A stretch of DNA of 64,000 bases from contig CM075354.1 in NCBI GenBank assembly GCA_037693485.1, positions 156,389,501-156,453,500 of the forward strand, written 5' to 3'. A program made the position numbers and the translations under genes. This DNA is from Kitagawia praeruptora (taxonomy: Eukaryota > Streptophyta > Magnoliopsida > Apiales > Apiaceae). The notes below the pieces were generated by a model. The model was not told the origin of the DNA. It made no database searches and saw only the letters and a program-made list of their open reading frames with translations. This document shows, piece by piece, positions 1 through 12,052 of this stretch; position 1 is the stretch's first letter; every line of letters starts with the position of its first letter.

Positions 1-105
1 CGTTTTTACTTGACACCACTGAGAGGAAGTCGAAGGGGTGGATTGGCAAAAAGTAGGTCTAGTAACTCCAATTCAATTGCTAGAAGCGTTCTGCGACTCT
101 ACTAG
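1..105 (+). CDS. C-terminal end of an unrecognised gene (partial)
   Basis: Frame 1 is open from the window edge to a TAG at 103-105, giving 34 residues that start RFYLTPLRGS and end SVLRLY. The piece is basic and rich in Ser, Arg and Gly, and it reads like the C-terminus of a plant protein whose body lies left of the window. The DNA after it turns T-rich and AT-rich like a plant 3' UTR. I do not recognise the family. It could also be chance coding in a short stretch. Confidence 0.35.
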   Translation, partial: RFYLTPLRGSRRGGLAKSRSSNSNSIARSVLRLY

Positions 106-2560
106 ATCGAAGGTCCTTCTCTTTTACATTGTTTTATTGTTATCTTATCACAATTTTAATGATGTCTACCTGATGTATCTTTGTTTGATGGTTGTTTACT
201 TTGTAATCTGAGTAGTTGCCTATTTGATCAACAATTGATCAAATAATAAAAATCTAATGCATGTTTTGAGGCATTGTACTCTGGTTGAATGCTTCATAGT
301 TCATATGTGCTTGGGTTTTTTTAGTTTGATTCGCACGTGCCTATCTTAGTATCTTACGTGCCTTTAGTATCTTTCCAGGATTGATATTTGTTTCAAGAGG
401 CTGCAAAGAGAAAAGTAAGCTAAAAGAACATATTGTTCATGCTATATGTTGTATACTAATTTACCAAATAATAGAAAAGGGGGATTCATAACTGGTTTCT
501 CTCATGTCTGAACTAACATGAAATCTTAATCTGAGGGTTTGGGTTGTTGAAAATACTTGTGAGATGTTATTACCCTCATTCATAGCCACTTGCAGAGTCA
601 TCATTTGTGTTAACTTGGTGATTCTTCTCCAAATTTTGTTACTAAATCTGATACTATTAGAGAGTGAAGGCACCACCTCTTACATGTACGTTTTACAAGC
701 AATTAACTTGATGTACAGAATCAGTGTTACAGAAGTTACAATAGTAGAAGTGAACTTCAGTGTAGTTGGTTGCTCATGTTTCACTTTTTCCTTAGAAAAT
801 TTCTATTTTGTTATGTTCATTGCTTCATCTAGTTATCTGTCTCCATTTTGTCTCAGTCTCTTGGAATTTAAAGGGTACAATAATCTTGGAATTTAAAGGG
901 CACCATTGTACTGTACAATCAGTGGTTAGCTGCCTGCAGTTCAATCACCGGTCTGATGTACTTCTCTTACCCTTCTTTTCTTATGCAGTGGATTCTAGGT
1001 TTAGTAATCCATGCACTCTCCAACACTGAAGGGCGGAAGCATCTAAGCTGAAGTTCATATGGGATAAGCATGGGGGCCTTTCGAAATAAACCAATTCGAC
1101 ACAAGAACTAGAGGAGTTGTCAGAACAAAACAAAAAAACTTCCCTTGAGCTACTGATGACCCGTAACTTGTCAAATAGTTTCTTTTTTCGATCATGTCTG
1201 CCAACTTCCTTATCCATGAATGTTCTTTATTTGATCATATTAGCAAGCAACCGATACTTGCTCAAGTTGCGCTGCATGAGTGGTATTTCTGAAGCAAATG
1301 TTGTAAAAAAAGCTAGATTTCAGTTGCCCTCCCAGCCAGTAACTAATTTAGTTCCATGTTTTCTTTATTTCCTACTTTCTTTTTACTTGGGGGTCTGTAA
1401 TGGTGATTGGTATATGATAAATGTATGAGTTATTGAAATGAACACTGTTATTGATTTTGGGTTCCTCTGTCTTGTAAAGTCTGCAAGAAAATAAGAACCT
1501 GGTTTTTTTGCAAAATATATTAATCCCATTCTTAATAAAATGTAATGTTCATTACAAATGCAACTTTCGAAGTTGTAGCAATTATTTGAGATTGTAAGTA
1601 ATGTTTTTAGTCACAAAGGGAGCAGTCCTGGCTATTTCCTTGTTTTTGTTGCCATGCTGCCTAATCTAGAAGAAAGGAGTTGCCTGTTGAAAAACCCCAC
1701 ATTCTGCAAATGCATGTCAGGCTTGTCAGCCAGTCATGTTTTCTTAATTTGCATCTTTATTTAGTTAGCGATTAAGGTTTAGTCATATTAAAGTTGTATA
1801 ATTTTCTTTTCTTTACAAGGTCTGGTTGTCATATTCTGAGAAACGTACCTCACTTGGGAGGGATTAGAAGATCAGTTTCTTTAACAGGCCAACAGAAATT
1901 AGTTCAAACATTTTAGATGAATACGTTATTCTTTTTCCGACCTGGGGTCTTCACGAAAACAATCTTTCTACTCTATGCTTTCGATTGTGGATATGGAGGT
2001 ATGTTTGGTTCGGATAAATATGTTAATATTTGTGTACAAACACCTGCATCTTAACTTGTATAGCATTGTTTACTTTCGAAAATGATCTTGTTGCTAAATC
2101 TCTGGCGTTAAGATGCTTGTTTTTTCAAGCATTTAGGATCTTGCTCTATTGTCCCTCCTCAAATGGTATGAAAGGGATTCAACAGAACATTACTGTCATG
2201 AAGGACCAAGTTGTGGATGTTTTTACCTTTGTCACTTTTTGACTTTATGTACCAACTAGCAAGTAAATTTGATCATGGGGCTTTTTACATGGACTGGAAA
2301 AAATGTAAAAGGTCTAAAACATCATTACAAACTTACTGAGTTGTTTAGTAATCAGTATCTGATTAGGCCATTAAAGGAACAAAAGAAGAAAAAATCATTG
2401 GTGCTGGCTTTCTGGTTAATTTTTCTCCTGTTTGTGATGGGAATGGAGCTAAACTATTATTACTAAATACAAAATGCTTGGCCTTTTTTTGGTCAAAAGT
2501 CTTTCCTTTCAGATGTATTTCTACTCTAGCTAGCTAGTCCTGCTTTCTCTTTTCTGATCT
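106..2560. other. AT-rich non-coding stretch between two genes
   Basis: Only short unrelated open frames are present and none resembles a known protein. The first few hundred bases probably include the 3' UTR of the gene ending at 105. A 17 bp direct repeat starting TCTTGGAATT lies at 859-875 and 884-900. The last part (about 2560-2908) is probably the 3' UTR of the minus-strand NPF8 gene. I see no transposon termini here. Confidence 0.4.
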
Positions 2561-2908
2561 TCACATCTGAGTTAAGATTTCATTTGTGTTCTCCTTACAA
2601 TCTAAGGTTACTTTATGTTCTGAAGTTTCCAGAGAGTTGAGCTTTATTTCAAATTCATACACATGAAAATTCTCTAAGCAGTGAAATAAAAGTTCATAAA
2701 AACATGCAAGGAAATATAAATATAATTTTGATAGAAAACTTAGTAACTTGCAAGCTTCATTACAATCTGTAATAAACATATAGTAACTCCCAACAATTAT
2801 GCAGCAATTTTTCCCACCACAAATTAATCATCCACATCATCTCAAGAAACAACTTACATTGTAGATAACAGATTAAACATTTCGATTGCTGGGCTTGCTA
2901 ATCATCTC

Positions 2909-5765
2909 TCACGAATCTGCGACAGCCTTTTTGTATGTATACCACCTTGCGATCCACAGATACACCAGAAAGTTTACGAAGCTAAGGATTGCCAAAAGCC
3001 AGAAGAAATAGTCGAGATGGCCTCTATTCAAATTTTCTGGAATCCAACCAAGCTTTCCGTGGCTCGTTGTCACTTTAGTAACGACAGTGACAAGAAGGGT
3101 GCTTAAATAACTACCTACCGCCAAGGTTGTAAGAGAGAGTGCTGAGCACAAGCTTCTCATCGCATCAGGTGCCTGATCATAGAAGAACTCTATCTGTCCA
3201 ATAAAAGTAAATACTTCAGCACAACCAACAAGGAAGTATTGCGGAACCTGCCAGAAGATTGACATGGAAATAGTCTCATGATCGTAGAGATTATTTCTCC
3301 TAACATAGTCAAGCCGAGCGACTTCTAGAATCCCGGCAACAAGCATGGCAAAGATAGAAATGACAAGACCGATGCCCATTCTTTGGAGCTGAGTGAAACC
3401 TCGTTCATGGCCTGTGTATTTCCTTGCAAGGGGAATTAAGTAGCTGCCATAAACAGGTGCCCAGAACAGGACACTAAGAGTATCAAACAGGGAGAGGGCT
3501 GCTGATGGGATCTTGAAGTTCGGACCCATGTGTTGGTCAAGCGTGTTTCCTTGAAGAACAAACATGGTACTCATTTGACCGTATACAGCCGAGAAAATTA
3601 TCCCAGATGCCCACACAGGTAGCAACCTGATAACACCCTTCAGCTCCTCCACTTGAGTAACAGTGCAGAGTCTCCATGGATTTACAGCATCCTTTGCATA
3701 GTCGGTTTCAGTTTGCACAGCAGCCTTATCAAGACACCTGTATATACACTAAAACTCATTACGGATTTAATTACATTGCAAGAATTAGATCACTTCAGAA
3801 ACAAACTATTAAGTGGCAACTAATTTAGGACTAGGTAAGCATTTTTAGGATCCTAGATACGGGTTACTGGTTACAAGATCAAGAACAATTGCGTTTGTTT
3901 GGACTTTTCAAGCCAACATTAATATCCAAAATATATAACATACAACCATCATGATATAAGACTATATGTTTGTAGGTAATGTATCTCTTAGTTCAGCAGT
4001 CGTAAAAACTGATGCATCACATGTTTCGACCATATATCCTCACAGGTCTGAACAAAGTTAATAATAACTAAAGCTAACTCTGTGATGAAAATTGTGTACA
4101 ACCAAAAACAATATTTATGGCACTAAAGGACCTTTACAAAACCCCCCCATAAAAATCCTCTTTTGCTGCTGAGTGATGTTAGAAATGCAAATACACCTAA
4201 TATAGTACATGTAGATAGAAATAAGGGCTGGTAAGAAATCTATTAGTGATTAGCTACAACTTTCAGTTGAACTGTTTATCATGGAAAAAGCTCTATGTTC
4301 TGTATTAGTGAAAATAATGGACTATATAGCTGCAATACTTTATTAGCGACAAGTAGTCAAGTAGGCATCAATACACTTACTTGAACTTTCCTGTGTGCTC
4401 GAGCTTGCGACTTCCTTGAATATTTGATTCCTTGTCTGTAATCTCATAGAGAAGAGTCTTATCATCAGGAACTTTAACATTAGATTTTCTCACAGATGCA
4501 ACCAGCACCTGGGCAATCCGTGTTAAGGGACTTCCTCCAGGTCTTTGGTGCCGATATAAACGACTGCCTGAGAAGAAAAATGCAACAGCAATGGCCATTG
4601 AAACTGCAGGGATACCCAGTCCCCATCCCCAACCCACATTCATCTGTATCCAAACTAAAACTGAAGAGGCAACAAGTGAACCCACATTGATTGAGAAGTA
4701 GAACCAATTGAAAAATGAACTCTTTTTCTTTTTCTCTGTCTCATCAGTTTCATCAAATTGATCTGCACCAAAGGATGATACACACGGTTTGATGCCACCA
4801 GTTCCAAGAGCAATCATGTACAGTGCTAAAAAGCAGACTGCAACTTGTGTTGATGTTGCATGGCAATTACCCTTTTCATCACATTCTGGCTTAAGGCCAC
4901 TGACAGATGCTGATAATGTAAAGAGCGTCATTCCCTGAACAGAATTTTCAAACAAAAATGTTTACATTTCATGAATCAAAATCTACCCTTAGCTCATCAG
5001 GTAACATAAGTATAAATCATCAAAGATCTTAATAGTATAATGCAGACTGGCTGAAGGTCTCTAAAATAATAAACAAGTTTTAGAACTAACTTGCAGTCAG
5101 AAAGTAAGCTGGGAAAAATTCTTCAAATTCTTCAAAACCGAGAAACAAAAGTAACCAAGCAAAAGCACAAAATGAAACACATTGTCTAGCATAAAGTATC
5201 TATATGCAAAACAAAAACAAACTGATAATTCTATATCTATTGGTCAAGTACAGTAATCTAGAGGTAGTATACTCAGCTGAAAGTTTACACAGTTTAAGAA
5301 CAAAATTAGTGTAATTAATTTTTTGTTAAATCAAAAAAATTAAAATATGTTTACTTACAAGAACATATATAATCGAGAAAACTGCAATTGTCCAGTATCT
5401 CCCTATGAACGCATCAGCTAGAAAGGCGCCAATCAGTGGTGTGATATAGCAGGTTCCCGACCAATTAGTAACATTATTTGATGCAGTGACGTTTCCTTGG
5501 TTGAGCTGATCCTGTAGATAGTTAACGAGATTGGTACTCATTCCATAGTATGCCAATCTCTCACAGCACTCAGTTCCTGCACGAACAAATATATATGGTA
5601 GTCTTAGATAAGCAAAAATGTATTATCGAAGACAAAAGCAATACTGAGTGAAAACATACCGAGGACGAACTTGCAAGCCCTCCAATTTCCAGTTTCCTTC
5701 TTAATAGCAGGCTTATTGTGGACATCAACAGTTCCATCATTTGTATATATGTCATCGTCTGCCAT
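2909..5765 (-). CDS. NPF8-type proton-coupled di/tripeptide transporter (copy A, intact)
   Basis: Four exons join cleanly on GT-AG sites: 5660-5765, 5359-5576, 4381-4934 and 2909-3737, giving 568 residues. That is close to the usual size of NRT1/PTR (NPF) transporters, which have 12 membrane helices and move peptides with protons. The start ATG at 5765 gives MADDDIYTND, the acidic start typical of AtPTR1 (NPF8.1) and AtPTR5 (NPF8.2). The proton-coupling ExxER motif is present as ECCER at residues 38-42. The PTR signature FNWFYFSINVG and the C-terminal EFFYDQAPDAMRSLCSAL block are intact. The long charged stretch between exons 3 and 4 matches the central cytosolic loop. Remembered similarity is closest to NPF8.1/8.2. 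In Arabidopsis these are plasma-membrane dipeptide transporters; the same role here is inferred. It is the only undamaged one of three copies in the window. Confidence 0.95.
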
Positions 5766-6420
5766 TCTGCCACCATCAAAGCTATATTAACAATTTGTAC
5801 CCTTTAAATTGAATGTTAAAGTTTCACATGCAGAAATCCACCTTTAAACCGATCAATAAGTCACCCGAAAATCCAATAAATGGAAAACGAAAATCGTAAA
5901 AGAAACAATGAATATATAACTAATCCTTCGACAGATTCAATCACTCATTTTCAACAAAATCAGTAAACAAATTAGGGTTAAAAACATGAAATTAGTCCAA
6001 AAAACACAGAATAATCAGATACAATAACCTATTACTAAAAAACAGGGCCCAAACATTACAAGTACACAACAATTAACCAAACAATCTTAAAAAGAACTAA
6101 ACCCTCCATCATGCCTTCAAGAAATTAATGATTCCTAGTGACATAGATCTGTCAGAAACTGAGATTTATCAAGAACCCATGAACCATAAATAAATATCAA
6201 TAATTAAAAAAAACATAACAAGACTGCATGCAAGAATATAACATGAACAAACACAGAGAGAAGTTGCAACCTTTCAGTGTTAAACCACTTTAAATAATTA
6301 CCAAAAAATAAAAAAAAATCATTATATAACTGTGTGTAGAGCTGAAAGATACCTTCACAAGAATTCAGGATCAGGAGAGAAAAATGGGATTCAGCTGTTA
6401 GAACCCTGGTTGGCAAAAAA
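5766..6420 (-). promoter_or_regulatory. Predicted 5' UTR with a leader intron of the NPF8 gene
   Basis: Upstream of the ATG, a plausible acceptor (TTAATATAG) ends at 5782 and a plausible donor (AAG|GTATCT) begins at 6352. They define a 571 bp leader intron between a short exon from about 6353 and the coding exon. The sequence between is AT-rich with no coding. This is inferred from splice-site appearance only. The core promoter would lie just above 6420, but I cannot pick a TATA box with confidence. Confidence 0.4.
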
Positions 6421-7015
6421 AAATTAAGAGAGTGACAGCTAAAATAGGGTGAATCTGGTATTTAACTAATTAATTAATACTTGTTATTTTAAGTAAATAA
6501 AAGAAGAATGATTGAAAATAAATTCTGTACATACAAAGAATCCTGATATATACATAACAGGATCAAGAAGATGAACCTGGTACGTTTCTGCTTCTTGATT
6601 AAGTTTGGTTTAAATGTATTTTATTTTTCAAAAATTTGTGGTAGTGAAATATACTACAGTATAGCTTATCTCTTGAATTCGATTTTTGTTAAATTTATTC
6701 AAAACAAATACTCGTTATAAGGTCGTTATAAGGTATATAAATCTGTTTATTCAAAAAAAACGTAATTTGACAGGTGACAGATCGGAGATATTAAATATAG
6801 TACATTACTAAGTTGAGATTTTTGTGGTAGATAATTTATGCTGATGAAAAAGAAATAGGTGTAACATTAATGTAGATTTTTGTATTTTTGCTAGGAAATA
6901 GTAGTAAAAATTAAATTTACAACCTGTTATATTTGCAACCGCTTGTTTGTACGATGTTAACAATTTGTTGTTGACTTTGACCTCTAGTACAACTCTACAA
7001 GTCCAACGAACACGG
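6421..7015. other. AT-rich intergenic DNA, no recognised element
   Basis: This stretch lies between the NPF8 upstream region and the CGTGTA-motif repeat. It has only chance-length open frames and no clear inverted termini. A tandem GTCGTTATAAGGT-like repetition occurs near 6715-6735. Confidence 0.3.
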
Positions 7016-7475
7016 GTAGTGTACTTTCGTGTTTCGTGTATCAAGAGGTCAAAACGAAAATGAAATGAAATGAAATAAATTTATGTATTCAAATATTAAA
7101 CGAACACGAAACAAAACATTTTGTGTAAACACAAAACAAAAAGTACACAAAATATTTCCGTTAATACGAAAATGAAACAAAAATCGTGTACTTTCGTGTA
7201 CTTTTCGTGTATTTTTTATTTATTTTGTAAAAATGTTATATATGTAATATTTATTTATAATATGTATTTATATAATTTAAAATATTTATTTAAATATTTA
7301 TTTATTTCGTGTATTTTCGTTTCGTGTCGTGTATCCAAGGATAAACCCAAAACCAACACTAAATTCTGTAATTTATTGTTCATGTACTTTTGTGTTCGTG
7401 TGCCGCAAAGGTCAACCAAAATCCATAATTTTTGTGTTGTTTTCATATCGTAATTTTGTGTCGTGTACTAAATTG
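7016..7475. repeat. CGTGTA-motif dispersed repeat, copy 1
   Basis: Both halves are filled with variants of CGTGTA, TTTCGTG and their complements around an AT-rich core. The arrangement is largely self-complementary (for example ACACGAAAC on the left and TTTCGTGT on the right). The same words in the same order recur at 36724-36972, so this is a dispersed family and not a local simple repeat. It resembles the hAT-like motif-array elements elsewhere in the window, but I could not fix termini or a target duplication. Confidence 0.6.
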
Positions 7476-7588
7476 CAGACTTTAAGTCCAAGATACCATC
7501 AGGGGTTATCTACCAGTTGGAAACGTTCCAGGTTCACGACTTTGAATTTTGAAAATCTAAAAATAATCGATTTAGTAATTTTACAAAA

Positions 7589-8595
7589 CTAGATTATAAC
7601 CCGTGCTACGCATACGGTAGTTCAAATTTAAATTTCATAACAAATGATATATAACAATAATGATTAAATAAAGAAAATAATTTTATATTTAAGATCAAAT
7701 AAATTAATATTGAAAGAAGTAATATTAATGAAATATTATTTTTCTATATTATAACAAATGCAATCAAAGATAAAAGAGGTTTTTTGAAAAATAAATTGAT
7801 AAAAGTAAATTTTTGAATTAATATATATATATATATAGATTTCAAAAAAGAGGTTGAAAATGACAACTGGAAAATGGAACTTTCTTATGCAACTGAATGC
7901 AACCACATGCAACTCAATGAAACTTTTGTTTTTCACTTGCATTGAGTTGAATATGGCCCCTGGCGGGGCCTTGCAACCCAAATCCACCACCTTAAAAAAA
8001 AGTTGCATTTGGTTGCATTGAGTTGAATATGGCCCCTGGCGGGGCCTTGCAATCTAAATCCACTAAAATCACCCTACCTTAAAAAAAAAAAAGAGTCGAT
8101 GAACAGTAATCCGAATTATTTTTTAAAAAAGTTTTTAAAAAATTTAAAATTGGGTTGAAAGAGGAAAGATAGTATTTTTGTAATTAAGATAGTAAATATG
8201 CAAAGAATTAAAGGAGATGGTATTTTTACAAAGAAAAATTTTAAACCTGGTATTTTTTGTAAATTCTCAAAATAAAATTATTTAGATTTTCTATATCTAT
8301 TATGTGCCCGTGCTACGCACACGGTAGTTTAAATTTAAATTTTATAATAATTATGATATATAGTAATAAAAATTAAATAAAGAAAATAACTTTATATTTA
8401 AGATCAAATAAATTAATATTGAAAGAAATAATATTAATAAAATATTACTTTTCTATATTATAACAAATGCAATCAAATATAAAATTATTTTAATTTTCCA
8501 TATCTGTTATGTGATATATATATTAATAAGCTTACAATAAATTAATATTGAAAGAAATAATATTAATAAAATATTACTTTTCTATATTATAACAA
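7589..8595 (-). mobile_element. Helitron-like DNA, reverse orientation, partly rearranged
   Basis: CTAG at 7589-7592 is followed (plus strand) by ATTATAACCCGTGC, a three-base loop and an imperfect complement. On the minus strand this is the hairpin-plus-CTAG 3' end typical of Helitrons. A second truncated copy of the same hairpin (CCCGTGC TAC GCACACGG) lies near 8305, followed by a rerun of the same AT-rich sequence. The interior holds a duplicated segment of about 49 bp around a GGCCCC-TGGC-GGGGCC hairpin (7955-7970 and 8031-8046). The 5' end is not clear. No helicase coding is present. Confidence 0.55.
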
Positions 8596-8787
8596 GGGTT
8601 TGATGTTCCTGAGGTTACCTCAGGAAAATTATCTGAGGTAACTAAATTTTCCATATTAATGCACGAGGGTATAATTGTAATTACAGGATTTTTTTAGATA
8701 GTTTTCAGTATTTACAAAAATGCCACCATGTATATACACTAGAATCTCAGGTAACTCTCCTGAGGTAATCTCAGGGGCTTTTTTCTC
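8596..8787. mobile_element. Small Mutator-like MITE with 9 bp target duplication
   Basis: The element lies between two copies of TTATAACAA (8587-8595 and 8788-8796), a 9 bp duplication as made by Mutator-like transposases. The ends are inverted repeats built on CCTGAGGTTACCTCAGGA on the left and CCTGAGATTACCTCAGGA on the right strand. Each end is itself a short palindrome. At 192 bp it has no coding. The 3' end was later copied by the tandem duplication at 8733-9370. Confidence 0.6.
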
Positions 8788-9370
8788 TTATAACAAATGC
8801 AATCAAATATAAAATTATTTAAATTTTCCATATCTGTTATGTGATATATATATTAATAAGCTTACCAAAATTAAAAGATTTAGTCAAATTTTCATTAATA
8901 ATCTTACCATAAATATTAAGAGAATATATTGATAGTATTTAAATTTGTATACAAACTTTCTTTAATTAACAATGGGTCAAATACTGAATTTGGATCTTTC
9001 ACAAACGTAATATGGATACCAAACCCTAAAAATGGATTATCCAGTGGGTCATATACACTAGAATCTCAGGTAACTCTCCTGAGGTAATCTCAGGGGCTTT
9101 TTTCTCTTATAACAAATGCAATCAAATATAAAATTATTTAAATTTTCCATATCTGTTATGTGATATATATATTAATAAGCTTACCAAAATTAAAAGATTT
9201 AGTCAAATTTTCATTAATAATCTTACCATAAATATTAAGAGAATATATGGATAGTATTTAAATTTGTATACAAACTTTCTTTAATTAACAATGGATCAAA
9301 TACTGAATTTGGATCTTTCACAAACGTAATATGGATACCAAACCCTAAAAATGGATTATCCAGTGGGTCA
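8733..9370. repeat. 319 bp tandem duplication, two units
   Basis: Unit 1 (8733-9051) and unit 2 (9052-9370) align end to end. I see only two substitutions: TATTGATAG versus TATGGATAG and AATGGGTC versus AATGGATC. The unit contains the right end of the small Mutator-like MITE and its flank, so the duplication happened after that insertion. Confidence 0.85.
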
Positions 9371-9774
9371 AAACCAATACAAAATTTTGTCCAAACCTAA
9401 ATATGGATACCGAACCTTAGGTAAGGGCTATCCACTAATTTATAATACTCCCTCTGTATCTTTAAACTTTTCTCCTTTCCCTCAAAACACAGGTTTTAAG
9501 GAATATATTAAACTATGTTTAACACTGATTGGGTGGGTGATTTTAGAGGGAAACCACATAAACTTTCCCCCCATTTACTAAAATAAAATTAAAACCACCA
9601 ATCATTAATCACCAAGTACACTAATCTTTCCCCCTATTTTACAAAATCTATATACAAACTGTATCTTCATTACAACACTCACTTAATTAAAAACTTTATA
9701 CAAACACAGGTGACTTGTAAAAAAAAAAACTACATCAAGTTACAACACAGGTGAGTGCATGTGAGTGCAGAGAC

Positions 9775-10101
9775 ATGAATCATGAATGCTCTTTCTTCCC
9801 TTTTGATGAAGATATTCAAGACACCAATCTTATCCACCATTTTGATTTAAATCAACCCCCAGACCTGCATACACAGCAACAACACACAAGTAGTCAACAA
9901 CACAGAAAAAGACCAAAGCTGAGCTCTGATGCAAGATTAGAAATACTACATTTCCTGCTAAGCAATCAGTCAACAAAAACTCCAGGAAAACCTTACTCTG
10001 GTGCAATTACAGATATAGCCAAGAAATACAATGTTACAACAAGAACAATTAGTAGCATTTGGAGGATAACAAACAAACAGAAGGCACTAAATCAGAGGTA
10101 A
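9775..10101 (+). pseudogene. Mariner-like transposase, N-terminal DNA-binding part
   Basis: From the first ATG (9775) the frame gives 108 residues. They contain an acidic stretch with FDLNQPPDL, then RKRPKLSSDARLEILHFLL, and a helix-turn-helix core ending TDIAKKYNVTTRTISSIWR. This is the order seen at the N-terminus of plant mariner-like transposases: a DLN-type acidic leader, then an HTH that reads the TIR. A TAA at 10099 stops it. In the same frame after the stop, NSGRKPAQC resembles the next family block, after which homology is lost. The DDD/DD39D catalytic region is missing, so this cannot be an active transposase. Confidence 0.75.
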
Positions 10102-10931
10102 AACATGGCAACAAATGGTCATAATTCGGGCAGGAAACCAGCACAATGTTTGCTTGTCTTATTTAAAACTTCTGTCTATACAGGCCTTAAGTTGCGTCAC
10201 CTAGAAGCTCTTTTTTAGAACTTAAGTCTCACAGAGAGTTCTTACTCTTTTTGATTCCCAGTTATATAGTCTTTTACTCTTTTTAATAATGGATTCTTCT
10301 GGGTTTCTAGGGCAGTTCGATAATTGTAGTGCTAGGAGTCTATGACTAGGAAATAAGGCTCAATGTCAAATTATATAGCATCAGACAAATAATGGATCAT
10401 GGCAGATTCAGGTGAATGTAGTGTCAAATGTTCAGTGGGAAAGTGAGGCTAGAACAAATAATGATCAAATAAGTTCTGAAAAAATAGGGATATCAAATAA
10501 TGATTGAAATCTCTGTAAGTTTACTCTGACTACAAAAATTGACCTAAGCATGTTCATCATGGTCACTTATAACACCCATAGCTGGATAGGAGGGATTTCT
10601 TATAACACCCAGAACTTGATTTGTGCCAAAAAAAACAATGGTTAATTGTATCTTTTGTCCTCCGATTACTCAAAGTCAGAGATAAATCCTAACTTTAACA
10701 AAATCTTACAATAAGATAAATTAAAACACTTACTTATGCATAAATGGATTAAATTCATATACCAAGCCAAAAAAATCTAAACAATAAAACTGAGAGCAAG
10801 GTGTACAACAATTAATTAAGAGCACTGAATTGACAACAGAACTAAACAATAAAACTAACAAACAGAAAACAGAACTAAACAATGAAAAACAAAAAGCACA
10901 ACATAAATTAGGAAAAGGGATACATACAGAA

Positions 10932-11257
10932 TTAGGAAGAAGAAAACGCATCTTCGTCGGAATCATAGTTAGCTTCATCATCACCGGAATCTGAGAGCAA
11001 GTCTACTGTATCGGCGTCACCGGCATCGTCATCACTTACAACCTCATGCGAAGGCGCTTGAGATTTTCCGTCCACCGTACTCTCCGATTTGTAAAAAATG
11101 GCTCATCTCGTTCCTCTCTCAATCGAACGTATTCACGGCTGTAGGTATATTCGCCTTTACAAAAAATGCCTTGGTCACAGTGATCGGGATCGGAACACTC
11201 ATAAGAACCCGTAACCTCATCATCGTCGGAATCCGTAAAACCGGTATGCGAATTCAT
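10932..11257 (-). pseudogene. Acidic antisense ORF inside the mariner-like element (frameshifted)
   Basis: The ATG at 11257 opens a frame starting MNSHTGFTDSDDDEVTG, with CSDPDHCDQGIFCKGEY and a charged RLREERDEPFF segment. It then runs into an unlikely basic tail and a stop at 11036. A one-base shift at the T run near 11095 continues as KSESTVDGKSQAPSHEVVSD and ends at 10932 with DSGDDEANYDSDEDAFSSS. The joined acidic reading looks like a real protein. I do not recognise it. It could be a second gene of the transposon family or a captured host fragment. Its strand is opposite to the transposase. Confidence 0.4.
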
Positions 11258-12052
11258 AGTTTAGACTGAAGATTGTGATTATCAGTCAAAGTCACGGTAG
11301 ATTTTAAGAAGAAATTAAGAAGAGAAGGTAAGAAATTAGGTTCAATCACGGGTGAATGTTTGTGGTTGACGAGATAAGAAGAAAAAAGAACGGAGAAGAT
11401 AAGATATTTTGGTCTGTTTCTTTGTTTTTATTTTTCGTTTTAAAATTTGGACCGACACAGTTTTCAAGAAATGGAAGTATTGAATATTATTTTTATATGG
11501 CTTAAAATAGAAAGAGGAAAAGTATTTTGAATGTCCCGAAATAGTAAACAGGAAATGTTTTAAGAGACGGAGGGAGTATATAGATATCTCGTTCAAAGAG
11601 ATTTATTACTTAATTTTATACACATCGCAACTTTTATAATATTATTATTCATGCTCATTTGATCTTTGTACAATGATTTAATTGTAAAATTCGATCACAA
11701 AAATTTGACAAAATCGAAACATGAAAATATTTTTAACAATGAGGAAAGAAATCGATCATAAAAATTTGACAAAATCGAATTATGAAAATATCTTTAACAA
11801 TGAGGAAAGAAAATAATCTTTAACATTTATCGAATCATAAAAATATCTTTAACAACGAGGAAAGAAAATAATCTTTAACATTTTGCTGCTGCATGTCAAA
11901 TCCAAATATATAAAAAAATTGTGTAATGTTAGAGATCCAAAATGGTTTTCAAATTTGTTTCCAAATATTAAGTGTCGTAATTTAATTCATGGAACACATA
12001 TTCATGGAGTGCTTCTTTATTTTGAAAGAGAAAAATGTTCCTATCTATATTA

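Larger units (their letters stand above)
9448..11576. mobile_element. Mariner-like (Stowaway-parent type) element, 2.1 kb, internally deleted
   Basis: The ends are CTCCCTCTGTATC on the left and, on the opposite strand, CTCCCTCCGTCTC on the right. Each is flanked by TA (9446-9447 and 11577-11578), the TA target duplication and TIR type of plant mariner/Stowaway elements. Inside is a transposase N-terminus (9775-10101), but no catalytic domain is visible, so the element is an internally deleted derivative. Its right 80 or so bases and parts of its left end match the MITE at 50226-50656, so that MITE belongs to this family. A minus-strand acidic frame occupies the right third. Confidence 0.8.

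Noticed and set aside
564..2466. Several 60-110 residue open frames at the left of the window
   Set aside because: They overlap on both strands, have low-complexity composition and resemble no known protein.
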